From: Botryococcus braunii
Lineage: Eukaryota; Chlorophyta; Trebouxiophyceae
Assembly: GCA_002005505.1 (NCBI GenBank)
Contig: KV908378.1
Location: forward strand, 49,666-62,814
DNA length: 13,149 bases
Direction of reading: 5' to 3'
Position numbers and translations under genes: made by a program. The notes beneath the pieces are model-generated. The model had not been told where the DNA came from. It ran no database searches and saw only the letters and a list, made by a program, of their open reading frames with translations. How positions within the stretch are numbered: position 1 is the first letter of the stretch; every line of letters starts with the position of its first letter. Shown here one piece after another: positions 8,418-13,149 of this stretch.

Positions 8418-9613
8418 TGTGTGTGTGTCTGTGTGTGTGTGTGCGCGTGCGTGTGCGCGCGCGAGTGCGGGTGTGTGTTTGGGGGTGGGGTAGCGCTTGG
8501 GGGAAGGCAAAATCACATACAAATTCTTTTTGACATACTGTGCTGAATTTTGGTATGAGAAAGTGCTTGCATGTCAGTTTGAGTGCTGGGGCCAGAAGTT
8601 GTGCACGCAGCATCGTACTTCATGATACCAGTGCACACATGCATGGACTCAAAACCCAGAAAGCGTCTGGAGGGAGGCGTCTTCATAGTTATCTTAACCC
8701 TTCTTTTATTGTTTTTCCTCTTTTGGGAAAGCCTGCAACGTGCGGAATGTGCAGGGGCTGGCGGACTCTTTTCCGGAGGTCAATTTTCCCATTGTGGAGG
8801 GAGAGGAGGGTTTTGGCCTTCTAGCAGACGAAGACGTTCTGTGGGAAGCTGACTATCGAGAGTCCAAATCGGAGGTTGCAGACCGGCTCTCCGAATTCCT
8901 CCACGTCCTGTACCGCACCACAGACCACAAGGTACAACAGTATGGGTTGTTAAATTTGGAAGTATGGTTCAACTCCACTATCAGAACCACATGCGGGGTT
9001 TATACTGTACAGTCCAGATGCTATCATAATCGCACATTATTGCCTTGGTTACCTGCAATCATAAAGCCCTTGTATCCTAGTTCCGTCGCTAATGTTCACA
9101 ATATAAACATCCACGTGTTAAAGGCAAAGGCTGTTTCAATGCCCATGCCTCCCATGGCCCTAGATGTTGGATATTTTCAGGGCGGCATCAAAATCTTGAG
9201 CAAACATGTGTAATGGTCGAAGAATTCGACAGACCTGATCATGACATCTATAACCTCCCCCCCCCCTTTTTTATTTTTATTTTTATTTTTATTCTCCTTT
9301 TTTTTTGTGCCAGTCTGTCATGGACATTTGAAAAGTGCTGCGACTGCGCCAGGAAATATACTTGCACACGTGTCCGGAAAGACGTACAACCGCAAAATCT
9401 TTTTCTCTCTTTCTCAGGTTTTGGGTAGGCTAGAAGCTGGGAAGAGGGAGCAAGCGGCGTAGGAACCTGGCGATTGAGTATCAGGCTGTTTGATGCAGCG
9501 GTTTCTTCCCCCCTCAGAAAATAAATGCGGAGCTAATGAGCATGAAGCCTTTGAAACATCAGTGGGATGGTCTCCCACCCTCTTCCAGCCTCATCTGCAT
9601 TGTCATTAACTAG
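3301..9613 (+). CDS. Split histidine phosphatase (phosphoglycerate-mutase-like) gene, about seven exons
   Basis: Proposed join: 3301-3480, 3720-4034, 4499-4674, 7544-7685, 8755-8931, 9314-9369, 9518-9613, about 380 residues. Seen in the sequence: an RHGEAWSN block (catalytic His at 4011-4013), ITSPLTR completed across an intron by CVRTA (the family's SPLxRxxxTA arginine), a CDARR block, [10 protein letters not shown] after it, CHGH as a candidate second histidine, and NAELMS near the end. This order matches the branch of the histidine phosphatase superfamily typified by yeast PMU1-like proteins, whose members act on phosphate esters through a phospho-histidine. The substrate here cannot be told. 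A possible N-terminal signal peptide suggests secretion or an organelle lumen, but that is inference. Every proposed junction keeps frame except 8931 to 9314. The family call is sound; the exact exon limits are partly guesswork, and a pseudogene is possible. Confidence 0.72.
3720..4034 (+). CDS. Exon 2: N-terminal block and RHG catalytic motif
   Basis: The frame runs through [13 protein letters not shown], then [13 protein letters not shown], then [14 protein letters not shown]. This reproduces the PMU1-like order: a GxFxQD segment, an FGxxxSW segment, a hydrophobic beta strand, and the RHGxxxxN phosphate pocket with arginine at 4008-4010 and nucleophilic histidine at 4011-4013. The part from about 3850 on is convincing; the first 40 codons, rich in Cys and Gly, are not recognisable. 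The acceptor follows a pyrimidine-rich stretch (CTTCTTCCTCAG). The 3' end is placed at donor GTAGAT (4035); a second donor in the same phase, GTAGGG at 4053, would add six residues. Confidence 0.75.
4059..4206 (+). repeat. (GT)n with internal (GCGT)n block
   Basis: GT tract with seven GCGT units at about 4121-4148. It lies within intron 2, just after the RHG exon. Confidence 0.93.
4281..4390 (+). repeat. (CA)n then (CT)n microsatellite
   Basis: Five CA units then about 95 bases of CT. It lies in intron 2. Confidence 0.93.
4499..4674 (+). CDS. Exon 3: DPELTDEG and SPLTR segment
   Basis: The frame reads [20 protein letters not shown], then [16 protein letters not shown] and VITSPLTR. D-x-x-LT-x-x-G-x-x-QA is the typical helix start of the superfamily, and VITSPLTR carries the strand and arginine that help bind phosphate. 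The exon stops after CG of the last arginine codon, at a strong donor GTGAGC (4675), and the next exon supplies the missing base. Reading on without splicing meets TGA at 4676-4678. The acceptor is placed at ACTCAG (4493-4498), in phase with the preceding exon; CAG at 4448-4450 is an alternative that would add 16 residues and has a poor pyrimidine tract. Confidence 0.82.
4652..5083 (+). repeat. 44-bp minisatellite made from exon end plus splice donor
   Basis: The period is exactly 44 bases: the TGAGC of each unit begins at 4676, 4720, 4764, 4808, 4852, 4896, 4940, 4984 and 5028, with a decayed copy (CCGAGC) at 5072. The first unit is the coding end of exon 3 with its real donor. GTGAGC is kept in seven units (donors at 4675, 4763, 4807, 4851, 4895, 4983, 5027) and lost in the two units reading GATGAGC (4719 and 4939). 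Those two share other changes too and lie 220 bases, five units, apart, which suggests that a five-unit block was duplicated. Confidence 0.93.
5293..5470 (+). repeat. TCC-rich polypyrimidine tract in intron 3
   Basis: Nearly pure C and T, mostly TCC triplets, interrupted by a T-rich patch near 5349-5366. Open frames here translate to poly-Ser, poly-Pro or poly-Leu and are not taken as genes. It lies inside the intron. Confidence 0.8.
5741..7510 (+). repeat. 31-32-bp G-rich minisatellite, about 55 copies
   Basis: The common core is GGGTTGGGGCTCATGGGGT followed by CCCCC. Variants differ after the C run: GCAGCCTA, GCAGCCTG, CATGGCCTA (B type), GCACTCA and GCACTAA. The order of variants repeats as a five-unit block of 158-159 bases around 6106-6423. 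A stretch of about 380 bases starting near 6391 recurs 540 bases downstream with only one mismatch that I could find (6720 versus 7260). The + strand carries several G runs per unit and GGGGTCCCC self-complementary pieces. The array ends about 30 bases before the acceptor of intron 3. Confidence 0.95.
7544..7685 (+). CDS. Exon 4: xRTA and CDARR segment
   Basis: The first base completes the split arginine codon, giving [16 protein letters not shown] across the intron, exactly the family's SPLxRxxxTA. Then come [19 protein letters not shown], matching the LRExLGxxxCDxRR block of PMU1-like phosphatases. The acceptor is CCGACAG ending at 7543. The 3' end is uncertain: donor GTGGGC at 7686 is codon-aligned and joins in frame to 8755, leaving about seven residues more than the usual spacing between CDxRR and the following EFP-like segment. 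No earlier GT exists after CDARR. The frame stays open well beyond 7685 (see the 30-bp repeat), so a longer exon is possible. Confidence 0.75.
7694..7780 (+). repeat. Three 30-bp repeats, open in the exon 4 frame
   Basis: GGAGCCT followed by TTTGGAC recurs at 7694, 7724 and 7754, exactly 30 bases apart. In the frame of exon 4 these read [20 protein letters not shown] and [10 protein letters not shown], a ten-residue repeat with EPxLD fixed. The frame stays open to 8045. This could be a coding insertion in the phosphatase or an intronic repeat that happens to stay open. Confidence 0.75.
8070..8226 (+). repeat. G-rich purine tract
   Basis: Runs of GGGA, GAGG and up to about fourteen consecutive G. 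It contains one isolated GGTTCGAGCCC, but no tRNA surrounds it. Confidence 0.75.
8348..8477 (+). repeat. (GT)n microsatellite, interrupted
   Basis: Mostly GT dinucleotides with TCTG interruptions and a GCGC-rich patch near 8443-8463. It lies in proposed intron 4. Confidence 0.9.
8755..8931 (+). CDS. Exon 5: [10 protein letters not shown] segment
   Basis: The frame reads [11 protein letters not shown], then [19 protein letters not shown], then [15 protein letters not shown]. This matches the part of PMU1-like proteins after CDxRR: an ELxxxFPxVDF strand, a W-containing acidic stretch, and a helix ending just before the second histidine strand. The acceptor is placed at GTGCAG ending at 8754. 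A second acceptor at 8731 (GGGAAAG) would start with CNVRNVQ, which itself looks like the C-x-x-R motif, but it does not keep phase with exon 4. The donor is AAG followed by GTACAA at 8932. Confidence 0.72.
9247..9307 (+). repeat. C run, (TTTTTA)n and T run
   Basis: A C run, then repeated TTTTTA, then a T run, ending just before the acceptor of proposed exon 6. It may act as an unusually long polypyrimidine tract. Confidence 0.75.
9314..9369 (+). CDS. Proposed exon 6: second catalytic histidine
   Basis: After a long C- and T-rich tract (9247-9307) and acceptor GTGCCAG (ending 9313), one frame reads [23 protein letters not shown] fits the position of the superfamily's second histidine, usually in a VVSHG-like context; the histidine codon is 9319-9321. 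The proposed donor GTGTCC at 9370 joins in frame to the last exon and gives a spacing to NAEL that is normal for the family. The problem is the upstream side: exon 5 ends in phase 0 while this exon needs phase 1, and the usual hydrophobic strand before the histidine is missing. A micro-exon, a sequence error or gene decay could explain it. Confidence 0.45.
9518..9613 (+). CDS. Proposed last exon: NAELMS and C-terminus
   Basis: A good pyrimidine-rich acceptor (CTTCCCCCCTCAG ending 9517) is followed by [18 protein letters not shown] and a TAG stop at 9611-9613. The N-(A/C)-E-(L/M/F)-R/M-S signature is the conserved C-terminal strand of PMU1-like phosphatases, where the family usually has NCEMRS or NAEFRS; the arginine is replaced by methionine here. 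The phase fits the donor proposed at 9370. An AATAAA occurs inside the exon (9520-9525), so it is not evidence for the polyadenylation site. Confidence 0.5.
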   Translation, partial: KINAELMSMKPLKHQWDGLPPSSSLICIVIN

Positions 9614-9926
9614 CGAATCAAGCACACAAAACAGTTTGAATTTATACAGGGCTTGGGTTTCGTGGGCACTGTGATTCGGGGTGTTGCGTACTGCAGAGGC
9701 TTAGGCCACCGGTACTACTGGGTCGGTTATGTACTGCCTCATCCGACTTCAAACCACGCGGAACCGCAGAGCAGTGCGCCATTTGGAGATGTGTTGCGGG
9801 ATGGCGAGCAAGAGCCTCTCACTCGCCCGTCCGCAAACACATCTCTGAGTTGCACAGCAGCTCTGCGTTTCTGCGTGGGGCTGAAGTCCCTGAGAGGTGG
9901 GGACCGGCCTGGCAACACACAGGGTC

Positions 9927-10071
9927 TCTGGGGATCGCTCCCACTGGCTCTGGGGATCGCGCTCACTGGCTCTGGGGATCGCTCCCACTGGCTCTGGGGA
10001 TCACGCTCACTGTCTCTGGGGATCGCTCCCACTGGCTCTGGGGATCGCTCCCACTGGCTCTGGGGATTGCA
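9927..10071 (+). repeat. 22-bp minisatellite, about 6.5 copies
   Basis: The unit is TCTGGGGATCGCTCCCACTG plus GC, starting at 9927 and repeating every 22 bases to the partial unit at 10059. Units 2 and 4 share a CGCTC variant, so variants alternate. Because 22 is not a multiple of three, the three frames each stay open in turn, which creates false open frames. No gene was recognised in 9614-9926. Confidence 0.93.
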
Positions 10072-10249
10072 GGTATTGTTCGTGGTTTTGCACAGCGGGA
10101 GCACTCGAGGCGCGCTGGAGGCTGTGGGCAGGCAGGCGTACCGGCCTCAGAACGGCGAATTGGTACCTTTGCTGGTACAGCGTGTACGGGACACCTGATG
10201 TGTACCTTTTTCCATCCGTACATATACGGGTCAACTTAAAAGAGGACAG

Positions 10250-10292
10250 AGGAATGGACGGAAATATCCATTTTCGTCCATTTTCGTCCATT
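10250..10292 (+). repeat. 10-bp repeats forming an inverted repeat
   Basis: ATTTTCGTCC occurs twice in tandem with a third partial copy, and ATGGACGGAAAT just upstream is nearly its reverse complement, so a short hairpin is possible. 10293-10527 holds nothing recognisable. Confidence 0.55.
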
Positions 10293-10527
10293 TCTATTGT
10301 CTTTAAAGAGAACAGAGAAACTCGACTGTTATGTTAGATGTATCAGTCTTGGGCACCCACTGCCGTAAATGTCATGTGTCCCAATCAAAGGGCCTGGGGG
10401 TCGAAATGAGGATGGGAAGCTGGTTGAAAGTAAGGGAGAATTCCGGATGGCACACACTTGCGTTCCCTGTGCGAATTTCCTCACGGGTCCAAGTTGAGAC
10501 GCCACTCTTCCATCATGCGAAGTATCC

Positions 10528-10649
10528 CTGGGAACTCCCGCGAGGTCGAATTTGTGTGGATTCTCAGCGCAAATTTCTTTGTTTCGAGTCGGGACAGTCT
10601 CGATCGCGACAGATTTTGGGCTGAAATGTGAGCTCGTGGGAGTTCCCCG
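10528..10649 (+). mobile_element. 122-bp inverted-repeat element, copy 2 (MITE-like)
   Basis: Same orientation and length as the copy at 994-1115, with roughly 85 percent identity by eye. Shared blocks include GGTCGAATTTGTGTGGATT, TTTCGAGTCGGGACAGTC and CAGATTTTGGGCTGAAATG. The ends are CTGGGAACTCCCGCGAG and, reversed, CGGGGAACTCCCACGAG. No target-site duplication is recognisable at this copy, so it is either older or inserted differently. Confidence 0.72.
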
Positions 10650-10878
10650 AGATCACCGATTAAGCTGGTGGATCCGGAGCTAGCGAGTTTGTGGCTTAGG
10701 TAGCAATGCAGTCAAGGAGGAAGAGCTTGGAGGAGGGACTCGGTCGGTTGAGGGGCTTGGGCGAGGAGGCACCGAGGATGACAGATCAGACATCAGCATC
10801 TAAATGCCTTCACAGCGCGAGCCGTCCTCATACTCCGAATGCAGCTTGCCCGACAACACGGATTGGATGTCCTTCGCA

Positions 10879-10945
10879 CTTTATTATGGATTTCAAGTAT
10901 GCTCGCTTTATTACGGCTTCCAAGTACACTCGCTTTATTACAGAT
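10879..10945 (+). repeat. 27-bp tandem repeat, about 2.5 copies
   Basis: CTTTATTA begins at 10879, 10906 and 10933, followed by a diverged TTCAAGT-type segment. The period is divisible by three, so two frames read a nine-residue repeat, but no gene context supports coding. AT-rich sequence follows (10946-11045). Confidence 0.75.
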
Positions 10946-11284
10946 CAAGTAAACTTCTTTTCATTTGTTTTAATTTATTTCATTACGAAATTGTTTTTTG
11001 TTCTGGTTAAGATAATATTAACAACTAAAACAATTAAAAAATAAAGGTGCCGTGACGCTGCTCCCTTTGAATCTGCATTACATCTCGAGGGGCGGGCGGC
11101 CCCCAGGCTGGTCCCTTGAGGGCGTGGGATGTGGCACGTAAGGATGAGAATACTAGAAACCAGTGGAGCCTTGCACGTAGAAAGGTGTAACTGTGTGCAT
11201 CAGCCGGCACATGCGGGCACCATGCCCTGTCCTGCCTTCCCTCAGGCACGCACGCGCACCCCCTTTCCCATCGATGCACCCCCC

Positions 11285-11323
11285 CCACACACACACACAC
11301 ACAGACAGACAGACAGACAGAGA
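11285..11323 (+). repeat. (CA)n-(CAGA)n microsatellite
   Basis: CA units followed by five GACA/CAGA units, preceded by a C run. Confidence 0.85.
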
Positions 11324-11374
11324 TACATACTCCCAGCGCGTCACCCCTTCAAGAGTTTGCACTCCCCTTGAGCC

Positions 11375-11402
11375 AGCTCATGCCTGCTAGCAGGCATGAG
11401 CT
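11375..11402. repeat. Perfect 28-bp palindrome
   Basis: AGCTCATGCCTGCT followed directly by its reverse complement, with no spacer; the centre lies between 11388 and 11389. The flanking bases do not extend it. It could extrude as a cruciform or be a site for a dimeric protein; nothing nearby shows which. 11403-12580 holds no gene I can recognise: the longest frames (11705-11917 and 11922-12308) show no family motifs or convincing splice structure. Confidence 0.9.
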
Positions 11403-12577
11403 TCCCCGGTCTTAGAGTCAGGCCACGACAGACAGAAGCCTGGGTTTTCCAAACTCCTCGTGTAGTATCTGTCGTGATATTGCATTTGTCATATCTTGAG
11501 CTGCTGCTTCAGCAGTTAAACGCAAGAGAGTCATGGTTATTTGAATATATCTGATAACCATAAACTTTAACCTGCGCGTTAGTCCTCGATGGGATGAGTA
11601 GGCACTCATGATCATCTCGACCTGGACATCCTGGTCACGTGCCACCATAGCTTTTGTATACAACCTAGTTTGGGGAGCCTGTTGTATTTGCAATATACCG
11701 CAACATGATTCAATTGTATATGCTTAGATTCTGCGGCGATGATTCCATGCACCCTTTGTCTGTTTGTTGCGCTCTTAAAGTTCGAACAGATAATGCATTG
11801 TACAATGCACTCTCTGTTCATGTGTTTGCGAAGGGTACAGTCGAAGAGTTAGGCATAATAGAGGTTCTACTCTTTTGTTCAGGTAAAGGCCACGGCATTC
11901 CTGCCACTAAAACATAAACTCGTGAAGGAGATGATGACAAACATATGTATGTTGAAAACGAAGGACACATGCATGGAATATGGATATATAGATTCACTTC
12001 AACCACGTGGTGCACCCCCCACCGCCCTCCCCCCCGCCCCGGTTGCTGGGTCCATGGAGGCAACCTTAAGCAAGCTTGTGGACGATCTACATTTTGGATT
12101 CATATCCTACTGCAGGAGAGGTTCTGTGGAACATCTGGTTTTGTGGAACTTCTTTAGGGATCCTCAGACTTTACAAACCAATAGAGCTTTTGTACAAAAG
12201 CCAAATGAGAAAAGAGGTCCTAGAGTATTGAAAAGGAAAGGACCTTCAAAGGTGGACTCATGTGCTGCTCGAGTGAGTTCTCTCCGGTGGTACAAGAGAT
12301 ATATATAGGAGTCCTATGTAGATATGTCGAACAACACTGCGGGAACTATGTGAAAAACTGGGCGGGCGCGTTAGCTGGGAAGAGGCCAAGAGTACATGTA
12401 TGTAGTTTTCACACTCCTGGCCTCAGCAGTTACACTTGTATATGTACACATACGTACGACAGGGATTTATGCGTCTTTCCCAACAAAGGACTTCATCTGT
12501 TCCGGAATGGATCCAACACTTATGGGCTAAGCTTAAGAAGACAATGAAGGAGTTTCAACCCCTTGCAATTGCAACTG

Positions 12578-12581
<4 letters not shown>

Positions 12582-12619
<38 letters not shown>

Positions 12620-12646
12620 GTGTGTGTGCACGTGTGTGATGTGTGT
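12582..12646 (+). repeat. (GT)n microsatellite
   Basis: GT tract with TTG and GCAC interruptions towards its end. Confidence 0.9.
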
Positions 12647-12730
12647 TATATAATGTTAGTTACCTGTATAAAGCTTTAAGGTGTATATACTCAGGAAAGT
12701 ATACACCTCTAACTCTCAAATATGGGAAAG

Positions 12731-12770
12731 CATGTATATGTATACATACACGTGTACATACATATACATG
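12731..12770. repeat. AT-rich palindrome with 13-bp arms
   Basis: CATGTATATGTAT and, at the other end, its exact complement ATACATATACATG, with 14 bases between that are themselves nearly self-complementary (ACACGTGT). Just upstream, GGTGTATA (near 12680) pairs with TATACACC (near 12700). Confidence 0.8.
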
Positions 12771-12840
12771 AACATAAATATATATTTATATGTACGACCA
12801 TGGTTCAGCCACCTATGGCCATAGTTGCCTGAACATCAGT

Positions 12841-13149
12841 CTACGAGATCTCATCTTTATTGCTCATCTTCATTGCAAATTTGTCTGACCATCTTTTTAA
12901 CGCTGGGAGCATCTGTGGGAGTTCTCCCATGTGATCGTCGATGTAGTCAATGAAGCTGGCCTTCATTGAATCGTCCCAACCTAAGTCACTGGTCAACAGA
13001 GGGGGCTTTGCAAGCTGGCTAGCAGCCCTGTGCCACGCATCTACAACCGCCTGGCGTCGTCCTTGCGTCTGCCTTTGCGCGTGCTTGATAAATTCTGTGA
13101 GGGCATCACATAATAGTTTCGTGGCTTCTTCTGACAGTAAGTTGGAGTT
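12841..13149 (-). CDS. C-terminal end of an unrecognised protein, runs off the window edge
   Basis: Reading the - strand from base 13149 gives 102 sense codons and a TAG stop (complement of 12841-12843). The peptide starts LLSEEATKLLCDALTEFIKH, has a basic stretch (RQTQGRRQ), a helix-like AVVDAWHRAASQLA, an acidic SFIDYIDDHMGE, and ends LPALKRWSDKFAMKMSNKDE-IS. The mixed amphipathic composition, without simple repeats, looks like real coding sequence. There is no start in the window, so it is partial; an intron acceptor within it cannot be excluded. I do not recognise the family. The SEEATKLLCDAL and ELPQMLPAL pieces recall small histone-fold proteins such as CENP-X very weakly, not enough for a name. 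Confidence 0.5.
   Translation of the reverse strand, partial: NSNLLSEEATKLLCDALTEFIKHAQRQTQGRRQAVVDAWHRAASQLAKPPLLTSDLGWDDSMKASFIDYIDDHMGELPQMLPALKRWSDKFAMKMSNKDEIS

Larger units (their letters stand above)
7686..8754 (+). other. Proposed intron 4
   Basis: Between the CDARR exon and the LADSF exon. It holds the 30-bp repeats, a G-rich purine tract (8070-8226), a 12-bp inverted repeat (8227-8238 with 8246-8257, CCTCCCTACCTC and its complement), and an interrupted (GT)n tract. The 5' limit is uncertain; the 3' limit at GTGCAG is better. Confidence 0.5.

Noticed and set aside
8731..8754. Alternative exon 5 start giving CNVRNVQ as the CDxRR motif
   Set aside because: Phase does not match any donor near exon 4 and the CDARR copy in exon 4 fits better; kept only as an alternative.
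9653..10337. Overlapping open frames with Trp-Gly-Ser or Gly-Asp-Arg repeats
   Set aside because: All are readings of the 22-bp minisatellite, open in each frame; no family motif outside it.
11922..12308. 128-codon open frame on the + strand
   Set aside because: Composition is mixed but no domain or splice partner is recognisable, and overlapping frames are open as well; left as unannotated.

Overview
The window reads as eukaryotic nuclear DNA. It is gene-poor, with long (GA)n, (CA)n and (GT)n microsatellites, G-rich minisatellites, and one recognisable gene split by GT-AG introns. No rRNA, tRNA, CRISPR or bacterial operon structure is visible. The species cannot be fixed from the sequence. 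An intron-rich protist or alga would fit, and an animal is not excluded. Many apparent open frames are poly-dipeptide readings of microsatellites and are not genes.

Layout. 1-3300 is intergenic: microsatellites at 341-455, 1859-2247 and 2439-2628, a 122-bp inverted-repeat element at 994-1115, and a 29-bp direct repeat at 1291-1350. About 3300-9613 on the + strand holds a histidine-phosphatase (phosphoglycerate-mutase-like) gene. Four regions give good family matches: the RHG block (exon ending 4034), the region before SPLxR (4499-4674), the xRTA to CDxRR block (from 7544), and the segment after it (8755-8931). A second-histidine exon (9314-9369) and a C-terminal exon (9518-9613) are plausible. 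The first exon, with a possible signal peptide, is speculative. The reading phase between 8931 and 9314 does not fit, so the 3' half needs transcript data or the gene may be damaged.

The 2.87-kb intron 4675-7543 is the most remarkable part. Its 5' end is ten copies of a 44-bp unit that duplicates the end of the preceding exon together with its GTGAGC splice donor. Its 3' part is about 55 copies of a 31-32-bp G-rich unit, many carrying an acceptor-like CCCCCGCAG, with nested higher-order repeats of about 159 bp and 540 bp.

9614-12840 is again gene-poor: a 22-bp minisatellite (9927-10071), a second copy of the 122-bp element (10528-10649), 27-bp repeats, a perfect 28-bp palindrome (11375-11402) and an AT-rich palindrome (12731-12770). 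At the right edge an open frame on the - strand (12841-13149) looks like the C-terminal end of another gene that starts outside the window. It converges on the phosphatase gene. Nothing shows that the two genes work together.
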